A DNA stretch of 42,610 bases. Source: Bacteroidota bacterium (GTDB taxonomy: Bacteria; Bacteroidota; Bacteroidia; Bacteroidales; Bacteroidaceae). The notes beneath the pieces were generated by a model, which was not told the origin of the DNA, made no database searches, and was given only the letters and a program-made list of their open reading frames with translations. Made by a program: the position numbers and the translations under genes. Shown here one piece after another: positions 23,043 to 30,910 of this stretch (positions are counted from its first letter, which is position 1; every line of letters begins with the position of its first letter). The stretch covers positions 1 to 42,610 of the forward strand of contig JAFABG010000042.1 in assembly GCA_023426145.1 (NCBI GenBank), in the 5' to 3' direction.

Positions 23043-24560
23043 CTATTTTTTAGCTTGCTCAAGCAATTTATTCCCTTTTTCTATTGCTTCTTCTATCGTA
23101 CCTACATTTAAGAAAGCTTGTTCAGGAAGATTATCGACTTCACCGTCAAGAATCATTCTAAAGCCTCTTATTGTATCCTCAATATTCACCATTACACCAG
23201 GAACGCCTGTAAATTGTTCAGCAACAGCAAAAGGTTGAGATAGAAAACGCTGTACACGACGTGCACGATTTACTATCATCTTATCTTCTTCAGAAAGTTC
23301 TTCCATACCAAGGATAGAAATGATGTCTTGCAATTCCTTATTACGTTGCAATATCTGCTTAACACGTTGAGCAATGTCATAATGTTCCTGACCTACGATA
23401 TGCGGGTCAAGTATACGAGACGTTGATGCTAACGGATCAACAGCCGGATAAATACCAAGTTCAGTGATTTTACGATCAAGCACTGTGGTTGCATCCAAGT
23501 GACTAAATGTTGTAGCAGGAGCAGGGTCAGTTAAGTCATCGGCAGGTACATACACAGCCTGAACAGAGGTAATTGAACCCTTACGGGTAGAAGTGATACG
23601 TTCTTGCATCGCTCCCATTTCGGTAGCTAAAGTTGGTTGATATCCAACAGCAGAAGGCATACGACCAAGCAAAGCAGACACTTCCGAACCAGCTTGAGTA
23701 AAGCGGAATATATTATCAATAAAAAATAAAATATCTCTTTTCTCACCTTCTTCTCCAGCATCACGAAAAGATTCAGCAACCGTTAATCCAGACAATGCTA
23801 CAGATGCACGTGCTCCTGGAGGTTCATTCATTTGTCCAAAAATCAATGAAACTTGAGACTTTCCTAATTCGTTATAATCAACCTTTGAAAGATCCCAATC
23901 TCCCTTTTCCATGCTCTCTTTAAAGGCTTCTCCATAACGAATAACACCAGATTCAATCATTTCACGCAACAAATCGTTACCTTCACGGGTACGCTCTCCT
24001 ACACCGGCAAAAACAGAAAAACCATTATGTTTTTTAGCGATATTGTTGATGAGTTCCTGAATAAGAACGGTCTTGCCTACACCAGCACCACCAAAAAGTC
24101 CAATTTTACCACCTTTAGCATAAGGCTCTAGTAAATCTATTACTTTAATACCAGTAAAAAGAACTTCTTGTACTGTTGTCAAATCTTCAAATTTTGGAGG
24201 TTCACGGTGAATAGAATAGGCTCCAGCGCGATCAAGCCCTTGCATACCATCTATGGAGTCACCGACAACATTCATTAGACGTCCTTTAATTTGTTCACCA
24301 ATCGGCATCGTAATTGGGCTACCTGTAGGATATACCTTCATTCCTCGTTGAAGACCATCAGTACTATCCATAGCCACAGTACGAACTGTATTCTCTCCAA
24401 TGTGTTGCTGAACTTCTACAACCAATCTTTTACCATTTGGTCTCTTTATATCTAAGGCATCGTGAATACTTGGTAGCATTAACTCTGCATCTGTACCCTC
24501 AAAGTACACGTCAACCACAGGACCAATAACCTGTGAGATATGTCCGACAATTTGTGACAT
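23043..24560 (-). CDS. atpD: ATP synthase F1, beta subunit (catalytic)
   Basis: Catalytic subunit, 505 residues from the ATG at 24560 (MSQIVGHISQVIGPVVDV). The P-loop is GGAGVGKTV. The catalytic glutamate region GERTREGNDL and the ALSGLTVAESFRD segment are intact; a small insertion relative to E. coli accounts for the extra length. It is the first gene of the operon, the order typical of Bacteroidota (atpD and atpC ahead of the Fo genes). The leader to the candidate promoter at 24777-24784 is about 210 bases. Confidence 0.98.
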   Translation of the reverse strand: MSQIVGHISQVIGPVVDVYFEGTDAELMLPSIHDALDIKRPNGKRLVVEVQQHIGENTVRTVAMDSTDGLQRGMKVYPTGSPITMPIGEQIKGRLMNVVGDSIDGMQGLDRAGAYSIHREPPKFEDLTTVQEVLFTGIKVIDLLEPYAKGGKIGLFGGAGVGKTVLIQELINNIAKKHNGFSVFAGVGERTREGNDLLREMIESGVIRYGEAFKESMEKGDWDLSKVDYNELGKSQVSLIFGQMNEPPGARASVALSGLTVAESFRDAGEEGEKRDILFFIDNIFRFTQAGSEVSALLGRMPSAVGYQPTLATEMGAMQERITSTRKGSITSVQAVYVPADDLTDPAPATTFSHLDATTVLDRKITELGIYPAVDPLASTSRILDPHIVGQEHYDIAQRVKQILQRNKELQDIISILGMEELSEEDKMIVNRARRVQRFLSQPFAVAEQFTGVPGVMVNIEDTIRGFRMILDGEVDNLPEQAFLNVGTIEEAIEKGNKLLEQAKK

Positions 24561-24776
24561 AAGCAATCTTTTTATATTAATCTTTTTTCTATCGTATTAT
24601 AGCATGCAAAGAACGTCTGCGTTTTATGTACTTTAATCTAGTATACTAAACAGTTAAATTTAGCTTTTGTTCAATCATGCCTTTTGTCATACTAACACCT
24701 ACTAAACCAAATCCTATCAAACCTATTGAAATCGTTTTATAACTACACTTAGTTAATAGTTAAACCAACAACTTTG

Positions 24777-24784
24777 CAAATGTA
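24777..24784 (-). promoter_or_regulatory. Candidate promoter -7 element of the atp operon
   Basis: The minus strand reads TACATTTG, an exact TAnnTTTG match, and it is the only one found between purT and atpD. The -33 region is weak. Confidence 0.5.
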
Positions 24785-24861
24785 GAAACAAATCAGTACC
24801 GTTAGCCTCTCTTTTTCATTATTTGTCCTTAGATAACACTTATTAGCCCTATTAGGCCGAT

Positions 24862-24915
24862 AAAAAAAGCAATATAGGCATATTTTAGTTATCTTTCAAT
24901 AATAAAATATGCCTA
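24862..24915 (-). terminator. Terminator of purT
   Basis: A perfect 13-bp inverted repeat (TAGGCATATTTTA at 24875-24887, TAAAATATGCCTA at 24903-24915) is followed on the minus strand by a run of seven T residues (24868-24862). It lies about 155 bases past the purT stop and separates purT from the atp operon. Confidence 0.65.
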
Positions 24916-25071
24916 TTGTATTTAAACGAATTACAATAAATATAAAACATTAAGTTTTATATTCAACCATTTATTAATGGTGATTTATTAACAGAATAGT
25001 AGCATAAACAACCTGTTTAGCTTCAAACTGTAAAGGTTTGTATATACTCAAATATAAATAAATCATTTACA

Positions 25072-26238
25072 TTAATAGACTTCAACTCTTTCAGCAATTA
25101 GTTTTGCTTTATCCCGTAAAATATCAAGATCAGAATCTATTGGCGCGTAACAAAGCACTACCCCCATGCGACGATTAACACGCGTAAATGGCTTTCCAAA
25201 AATACGAAGATAAGTATCCTCCTCTTTTGTCACATCTTCAATTCCACGATAGTTGGGGCACTCTGGGCTTGATATTGTCGAAAGAATAACTGCACTTGCT
25301 CCAATCCTCTCTTGCTTAATACTTGGAATAGGCAGCCCTAGTACCGCACGTAAATGAAGTTCAAATTCATTAAGATTCTGGGTACCTGCTAATGTCACCA
25401 TTCCAGTATCATGTGGGCGTGGTGAAAGCTCTGAGAAATAGACACCATTTTCATGGCTTAAAAAGAACTCAACTCCCCAAAGTCCAGAACCAGTTAAAGC
25501 CCTTGTCACTTTCTCTGCCATTTCTTCTGCTTCTTTTAGGTGGATAGGATCAATATGCGCCGGTTGAAAGCTTTCCCTATAATCACCGCCTTTCTGAACA
25601 TGACCAATAGGAGGACAAAACAAAGTAGGTCCATTCTTTTGTGTAACAGTAAGTAATGTTATCTCACTATCGAATTTAATAAACTCTTCTATTATGAGTT
25701 CACGTATATCTCCTCTGCTACCATTACAGCCATATTCCCAAGCTTTTTCAAGCTCAGAAGCCATTTTAACTAAAGACTGCCCTTTACCAGAAGATGACAT
25801 TAACGGTTTAACAACACAAGGGAATCCAATATTCGTTGCTGCTTCTTTCAATTCCTCTAAAGACTTAGCATAATAATACTTTGCCGTTTTGAGTCCAAGC
25901 TCTTTAGCTGCAAGTTCACGAATAGCCTTTCTATTCATTGTGTAATTAACAGCACGAGCACTAGGCACAACCTGAATACCTTCATTTTCAAAATCATATA
26001 AACGTTCTGTACGAATAGCTTCGATCTCTGGAACAATAATATCAGGTTGATGTTTCTTTACTACTTGTTCAAGTTCCTCCCCATTCAACATATCAAAGAC
26101 TTCAAAAGTATCTGCAACTTGCATTGCTGGTGCACCAGCATAAGAATCACAAGCTATTATGTATTGACCTTTGCGCTGTGCAGAAATCACAAATTCTTTT
26201 CCTAATTCTCCAGAACCTAGTAACAATATTTTTTTCAT
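25072..26238 (-). CDS. purT: Formate-dependent phosphoribosylglycinamide formyltransferase
   Basis: ATP-grasp enzyme that uses formate and ATP, with no folate, to formylate GAR in purine synthesis. The 388 residues match E. coli PurT. The N-terminal nucleotide-binding fold begins KKILLLGSGELGKEFV; the ATP-grasp core has GFPCVVKPLMSSSGKGQS and the metal/ATP segment GLWGVEFFLSHENGVYFSE followed by SPRPHDTGMVTLA. Single gene with its own terminator. With fhs it gives two formate-consuming routes to purine carbons. Confidence 0.96.
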   Translation of the reverse strand: MKKILLLGSGELGKEFVISAQRKGQYIIACDSYAGAPAMQVADTFEVFDMLNGEELEQVVKKHQPDIIVPEIEAIRTERLYDFENEGIQVVPSARAVNYTMNRKAIRELAAKELGLKTAKYYYAKSLEELKEAATNIGFPCVVKPLMSSSGKGQSLVKMASELEKAWEYGCNGSRGDIRELIIEEFIKFDSEITLLTVTQKNGPTLFCPPIGHVQKGGDYRESFQPAHIDPIHLKEAEEMAEKVTRALTGSGLWGVEFFLSHENGVYFSELSPRPHDTGMVTLAGTQNLNEFELHLRAVLGLPIPSIKQERIGASAVILSTISSPECPNYRGIEDVTKEEDTYLRIFGKPFTRVNRRMGVVLCYAPIDSDLDILRDKAKLIAERVEVY

Positions 26239-26334
26239 TATTTCAAGTGTATTTTTACATTAAAACATTAAAGCATGCATTTTTCATCTGCATAAGAACA
26301 TTGAGCTAAATATAATCTAGAGCTCATTTATCCT

Positions 26335-26958
26335 TTAGAGATTGAGCAACTCAATAAATTTTGCAACATGATAACCATCCATTAGCCCATGATGACAAGT
26401 GACAGAAATTGGAATCATTAATTTTTCCCCTTCCCAAATATATTTTCCAGTAGATATTTTAGGAACACTATCTCCAGAACGCATATTCGTAGGATGCTTC
26501 ATATCGGTAAAAACCAACCAAGGAACAGCAGAATAGTGTATTGCATTAGGATGAAAAGTCGTTTCCTTGTTCAGTCCGGTAGTAGCTTTTATTCGTTCCA
26601 TTTCAGTCTTCGTTTTCCTTATAAAGGAGAGTTCATCAGGATCATATTCAAAAGAAGCAAAAGAAAACGTGTGATCCTCACGTCCCACTGTTGCTTCTGG
26701 TACAAGGCATTCATAACAGACCACTTTCCCCTCTTTAATACGATAACGAAATTCTTCAACTTTATTAGCAGATGTTATAATCCGATGAAGTAATAATAGG
26801 GAAAAAGATACCCCTTTCGCTTTTGCTTCTTGGTAAGCATGCGTACAATCTACTTGAACCGTAACCCCGAAAAAAGGATCATCAAATGCACTAAAATGTT
26901 CAAAATGCTCCTTTCTTGACCATTTTTCTATATCAATTTCTTTTTCTATTCGTTCCAT
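26335..26958 (-). CDS. Chloramphenicol acetyltransferase-like protein (CatA fold)
   Basis: A 207-residue homologue of trimeric acetyl-CoA-dependent chloramphenicol O-acetyltransferase. The catalytic motif is intact: HHGLMDGYH with H190 as the general base and D194 structural, as in the HHxxxDGxH of classic CAT. The segment HYSAVPWLVF at 141-150 corresponds to the CAT serine-PWxxF region. Length is close to the 210-220 residues of CAT enzymes. It starts three bases after the DUF4301 stop, so the two are co-transcribed. Chromosomal relatives need not give chloramphenicol resistance; the natural acceptor is unknown. There is no sign of a mobile context. Confidence 0.88.
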   Translation of the reverse strand: MERIEKEIDIEKWSRKEHFEHFSAFDDPFFGVTVQVDCTHAYQEAKAKGVSFSLLLLHRIITSANKVEEFRYRIKEGKVVCYECLVPEATVGREDHTFSFASFEYDPDELSFIRKTKTEMERIKATTGLNKETTFHPNAIHYSAVPWLVFTDMKHPTNMRSGDSVPKISTGKYIWEGEKLMIPISVTCHHGLMDGYHVAKFIELLNL

Positions 26959-26961
26959 ATA

Positions 26962-28479
26962 CTACTGGTGTTGCTCGCGCAATAGATCATTAACAGTCTT
27001 GACCGGATTAAAGGTAGTAAGTGGAACTTCAACGAATACGGTATTCCAGTCGCTCATTGCACCATTCCACAATCCAGGCAATTCAAGCGCTTTTAGCTCT
27101 CTCCCATTCTTTGATTTATAAGAAATAAACCCAGTCGCTTTATCTACATATTTAACAAGATTAAATTTTTGTCCTTTGTAATCACGGACTGCGCAAACCA
27201 AATCTACAGGATTAAAATGAGTTCCCTTTTCAAACATTTCTTTCTTCTCAGGATCATCCATATCAATCTGAGAGCTTTCTAAAATTTGCAAGGAAATAGT
27301 TCCATCATTATTGTATGTAAGAAAAGGGCCACCACCCGGTTCACCAACATTCTTAACCATTCCACACACACGCATAGGACGATTTAATTTATTTTTCAAA
27401 TAAATTACAAGCTCTGCATCCTCTAAATTCTTCACTTCAGGGTTTTTACAAAACAACTGTTTCTGCAAAAATTGGAGAATTTCCATAACTTGTTCATGTT
27501 CATATTTCCCGCTATCCAAGAGTTCAAGATATTCAAAGGCTTTCTTTTGTAAACTTACTAATAAGCCAGCAATCAATTTTTTATAAGTGATGGTATCATC
27601 TTTCAGCTTATCAGGAACCACATTATCAATATTCTTAATAAAAATAATATCAGCATCAAGATCATTTAGATTTTCAATCAGTGCACCATGCCCACCTGGA
27701 CGAAATAAAAGTTTGCCATTATCACGAAACGGTTGATTGTCCATATCGACGGCAATTGTATCAGTACTCGGTTTTTGTTCGGAAAAAGTAATCTCATAAT
27801 CCACTCCATAACGTTGAGTAAACTCAGGAAGCTTTTCTTCAACCAGTTTCTTAAATAATTCACGGTGTTCAGCAGAAACAGTGAAATGAACATTTACTTT
27901 TCCATTTTTTACAGCAGCGTACAAAGCCCCCTCAGCTAAATGCTCCTCCAAAGGTGTTCGTACACTATCAGAATACTTATGAAATTTAAGCAATCCCTTC
28001 GGTAATGATCCATAATTTAATCCAGTTGCATTCAATAAAGCAGATACTATCGCTTTGTAATTTTTATCACCTAGCAAGCTATCAATGTTTTTCCCGACCA
28101 TTCGTAAGCAAGCTAAATCTAAATCATCATAGAAAGCAAAGTCTGTAATCCTTTCAAAAAAAGCTTTCTCAAATGGTGTAGAAGGTTCATCATACGTTGC
28201 GGATAGAAACTCGAAAAGGTTTTTAAACATACGGCTCGCAGCGCCTGATGCTGGTACAAACTTCACAATCTTCTTATCCAAATTTTGATACGTATTCCAG
28301 GCTTCAATATATGTCTTAAGAGATTCTGTATCTAAACCCAAGATACCTTTCTCAATAGAGGCGGCCGCATACAATTTCAAAAAAGGGAATCCTGTCTGAA
28401 AGCAAACCAGTTGTTCTGTTATCTGTGCTTCTGTAATCCCCTTCTGGGCAAGCAACTCTTTGTCTTGTGTCGTTACCAT
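26962..28479 (-). CDS. DUF4301 family protein, nucleotidyltransferase-like motifs
   Basis: A 505-residue soluble protein I recognise as DUF4301. Its biochemical role is not established. Motifs recall UDP-sugar pyrophosphorylases: VPASGAASRM at 75-84 where that fold has its GGxGTRM-like loop, SEQKPST at 233-239, FRPGGHGALIENL at 259-271 (P-x-GHG type) and IIFIKNIDNVVPD at 278-290 (N-x-DN type). The order and approximate spacing agree with a GT-A nucleotidyltransferase fold, but this is my motif reading, not a database hit. The C-terminal third contains GMVKNVGEPGGGPF. It has its own promoter element and forms a pair with the CAT-like gene. Confidence 0.85.
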   Translation of the reverse strand: MVTTQDKELLAQKGITEAQITEQLVCFQTGFPFLKLYAAASIEKGILGLDTESLKTYIEAWNTYQNLDKKIVKFVPASGAASRMFKNLFEFLSATYDEPSTPFEKAFFERITDFAFYDDLDLACLRMVGKNIDSLLGDKNYKAIVSALLNATGLNYGSLPKGLLKFHKYSDSVRTPLEEHLAEGALYAAVKNGKVNVHFTVSAEHRELFKKLVEEKLPEFTQRYGVDYEITFSEQKPSTDTIAVDMDNQPFRDNGKLLFRPGGHGALIENLNDLDADIIFIKNIDNVVPDKLKDDTITYKKLIAGLLVSLQKKAFEYLELLDSGKYEHEQVMEILQFLQKQLFCKNPEVKNLEDAELVIYLKNKLNRPMRVCGMVKNVGEPGGGPFLTYNNDGTISLQILESSQIDMDDPEKKEMFEKGTHFNPVDLVCAVRDYKGQKFNLVKYVDKATGFISYKSKNGRELKALELPGLWNGAMSDWNTVFVEVPLTTFNPVKTVNDLLREQHQ

Positions 28480-28505
28480 AATATCTATTTTTATTAATTG
28501 ATGCC

Positions 28506-28513
28506 CAAAAATA
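28506..28513 (-). promoter_or_regulatory. Promoter -7 element for the DUF4301/CAT-like pair
   Basis: The minus strand reads TATTTTTG, an exact TAnnTTTG match, 26 bases before the DUF4301 start. Confidence 0.55.
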
Positions 28514-28585
28514 CAAAATGTTATTTACTTCTTGCCGATTAACCAATAAAAAAACTAATTTTACGTCGAATTAATAAGACTGAAT

Positions 28586-30802
28586 ATGGACGACTTTTTT
28601 ACATTAGAGGAAAAGAAGGAGCTTTTTTCACTTTACAGACATCTTTTACAATCTGCAGGAGAAACGATATTCTGGAAAGATTGTCAAAAATTAAAGAAAC
28701 ACCTCATCAGATCCGCTCAATGCAACGGACTGCAACGAAATAACTTCGGGATGAACCCCGTAATTAGAGATCTACAGACAGCCGTCATAGTAGCTGAAGA
28801 AATTGGCATGAAAGGCTCTTGCTTGATCGGAATCATGCTACATGAAATTGTGAAGAGTAAGATCTTGACACTTGATGAAGTTCACAATGAATATGGAGAT
28901 GACGTAGCAAGTATTATCAAGGGCTTAGTTAAGACTAATGAACTTTACTCAAAAAGCCCTGCCATTGAATCGGAAAACTTTCGTAATTTGCTTCTATCTT
29001 TTGCAGAGGATATGCGTGTAATCTTAATAATGATTGCCGATCGTGTAAATATAATGAGGCAAATTAAGGATACAGGAAGAGAAGAGGATCGGATTGAAGT
29101 TGCCAACGAAGCTGCTTATTTATACGCTCCTTTAGCCCATAAACTTGGACTCTATAAACTCAAATCTGAGTTGGAAGACTTATCTTTAAAATATATTCAA
29201 CGAGATACTTATTATTTTATTAAGGATAAGTTAAATGAAACTAAAGCTTCTCGTGATAAGTATATTGCCTCTTTCATTGAACCAATTAAAAACAAGGTTA
29301 CAGAAGCCGGGCTCAAGTTTGACATCAAAGGACGTACTAAATCTATTCACTCTATTTGGAACAAGATTCAAAAGCAAAAAACACCGTTTGAAGGCATTTA
29401 CGATTTGTTTGCTATTCGTATTATTCTTGATTCAGAACCAGACCCAGCAAAAGAGAAACAAGAATGTTGGCAGGTGTATTCGATCGTTACAGATATGTAT
29501 CAGCCCAACCCAAAGCGACTGAGAGACTGGCTTTCCATACCTAAAAGCAATGGATATGAATCCTTGCATATCACTGTTATGGGCCCCGAAGGAAAATGGG
29601 TTGAAGTGCAAATTCGAACACGCCGAATGGATGAAATTGCGGAACGTGGTCTTGCCGCTCATTGGAGATACAAAGGCATAAAAGGGGAAAACGGATTGGA
29701 CGAATGGCTAACATCCGTTCGTGAAGCTCTTGAAAATGCAGACAATGATTCATTAAAGGTAATGGATCAATTCAAAATGGATCTTTATGAAGATGAGGTG
29801 TTTGTCTTTACCCCAAAAGGAGATTTGTTCAAATTGCCGAAAGGAGCAACAGTGCTCGACTTCGCTTTTCACATTCATAGCAAATTAGGCTGCAAGTGTA
29901 TTGGTGCTAAAGTAAATAATAAAAACGTTCAGTTAAAACAAAAACTCAACAGCGGCGACCAAGTGGAAATAATGACTTCTAATTTGCAAACGCCGAAACA
30001 AGATTGGCTGAACATCGTTACGACCTCCAAGGCTCGTACAAAAATACGCCAAGCTCTAAAAGAGATGGCTGGTCGTCAACATGATTTTGCAAAAGAAACA
30101 TTAGAGCGTAAGTTTAAAAACCGGAAGATGGAGTATGATGAAGCTACCATGATGCGCCTTATCAAAAGGTTAGGATTTAAAAATGTAACAGAGTTCTATC
30201 AAAAGATTGCCGATGAAACATTGGATGTTAATGACATCCTAGACAAATATCTCGAGCAACAAAAAAGAGACAATGATACGCGTGACGAAGTCACTTATAG
30301 AAGTGCCGAGGGATATAACCTGCAACCCACACAAGAAGAAACAACATCTAAAGAAGATGTATTAGTTATAGACCAAAACCTTAAGGGTTTAGAGTTTAAA
30401 TTAGCTAAATGCTGTAATCCAATCTATGGAGATGATGTCTTTGGTTTTGTTGCTGTAAGCGGTGGAATCAAGATACATCGTGCAGATTGTCCTAATGCAA
30501 GCCAGATGAGAGAGCGTTTCGGATATCGAATAGTGAAAGCCCGTTGGGCCGGTAAATCCGAAGGCACACAGTATCCTATAACTCTTCGTGTTGTTGGGCA
30601 TGATGATATAGGTATAGTTACCAACATAACATCCATCATATCCAAAGAAAATGGAATTAGTCTACGTTCCATAGGCATTGATTCTAACGATGGGTTATTT
30701 TCGGGAACCCTAACAGTCATGGTAAGCGACACTGGTAGGTTAGAAGCCTTAATAAAAAAGCTAAGAACCATCAAAGGGGTAAAACAAGTCAGCAGAAACT
30801 AA
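28586..30802 (+). CDS. relA: RelA/SpoT-family (p)ppGpp synthetase, hydrolase site degenerate
   Basis: A 738-residue long RSH protein: HD-like region (about residues 40-190), synthetase domain (about 230-350, with GRTKSIHSIW, IYDLFAIRII, SNGYESLHITV and EVQIRTRRMDEIAERGLAAHW read in parts), TGS (EVFVFTPKGDLFKLPKGATVLDFAF in parts) and a C-terminal ACT domain. In the HD region the usual HDxxED reads H86-E87-I-V-K90-S91, and the upstream metal-binding His is replaced (NPVIRD), while the later ADR aspartate remains. The synthetase motifs look intact. It should therefore act as a RelA-type synthetase without hydrolysis. Strong terminator downstream. Confidence 0.93.
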   Translation: MDDFFTLEEKKELFSLYRHLLQSAGETIFWKDCQKLKKHLIRSAQCNGLQRNNFGMNPVIRDLQTAVIVAEEIGMKGSCLIGIMLHEIVKSKILTLDEVHNEYGDDVASIIKGLVKTNELYSKSPAIESENFRNLLLSFAEDMRVILIMIADRVNIMRQIKDTGREEDRIEVANEAAYLYAPLAHKLGLYKLKSELEDLSLKYIQRDTYYFIKDKLNETKASRDKYIASFIEPIKNKVTEAGLKFDIKGRTKSIHSIWNKIQKQKTPFEGIYDLFAIRIILDSEPDPAKEKQECWQVYSIVTDMYQPNPKRLRDWLSIPKSNGYESLHITVMGPEGKWVEVQIRTRRMDEIAERGLAAHWRYKGIKGENGLDEWLTSVREALENADNDSLKVMDQFKMDLYEDEVFVFTPKGDLFKLPKGATVLDFAFHIHSKLGCKCIGAKVNNKNVQLKQKLNSGDQVEIMTSNLQTPKQDWLNIVTTSKARTKIRQALKEMAGRQHDFAKETLERKFKNRKMEYDEATMMRLIKRLGFKNVTEFYQKIADETLDVNDILDKYLEQQKRDNDTRDEVTYRSAEGYNLQPTQEETTSKEDVLVIDQNLKGLEFKLAKCCNPIYGDDVFGFVAVSGGIKIHRADCPNASQMRERFGYRIVKARWAGKSEGTQYPITLRVVGHDDIGIVTNITSIISKENGISLRSIGIDSNDGLFSGTLTVMVSDTGRLEALIKKLRTIKGVKQVSRN

Positions 30803-30813
30803 AGGAGATATAG

Positions 30814-30859
30814 AAAAAGCCATATTAAACTCTACAACTGAGAATAATATGGCTTTTTT
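30814..30859 (+). terminator. Terminator of relA
   Basis: A perfect 14-bp inverted repeat (AAAAAGCCATATTA / TAATATGGCTTTTT) with a 17-base loop, ending in a T run, 12 bases after the stop. The A-tract in the left arm lets it work for the convergent MFS gene too. Confidence 0.85.
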
Positions 30860-30910
30860 ATTAAAGTAAAGCACTGCTTACTTCAAAAATAAAATTCTAA
30901 ATCTATTAGC

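Larger units (their letters stand above)
24561..25071. other. Gap between purT and the atp operon
   Basis: The gap is just over 500 bases. It contains the atp leader (24561-24776), with an unexplained coding-like stretch at 24646-24759 on the minus strand, the candidate atp promoter at 24777-24784, and the purT terminator hairpin at 24862-24915. I see nothing definite in 24785-24861 or in 24916-25071, which is probably the purT 3' untranslated region. Confidence 0.7.

Noticed and set aside
23006..23062. Longer N-terminus for atpC overlapping atpD
   Set aside because: Epsilon subunits begin close to the KKLHLSIVSPEK segment, and the extra residues are Lys-rich and non-homologous.
24676..24738. 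Plus-strand 21-codon frame in the atp leader beginning with MPFVILTPTK
   Set aside because: Very short, Pro/Ile/Lys-rich, with no promoter on that strand; it is the complement of the more protein-like minus-strand stretch.
26335..26958. Acquired chloramphenicol-resistance gene
   Set aside because: No transposon, integrase or composition shift surrounds it, and it is tightly paired with a core-type DUF4301 gene.
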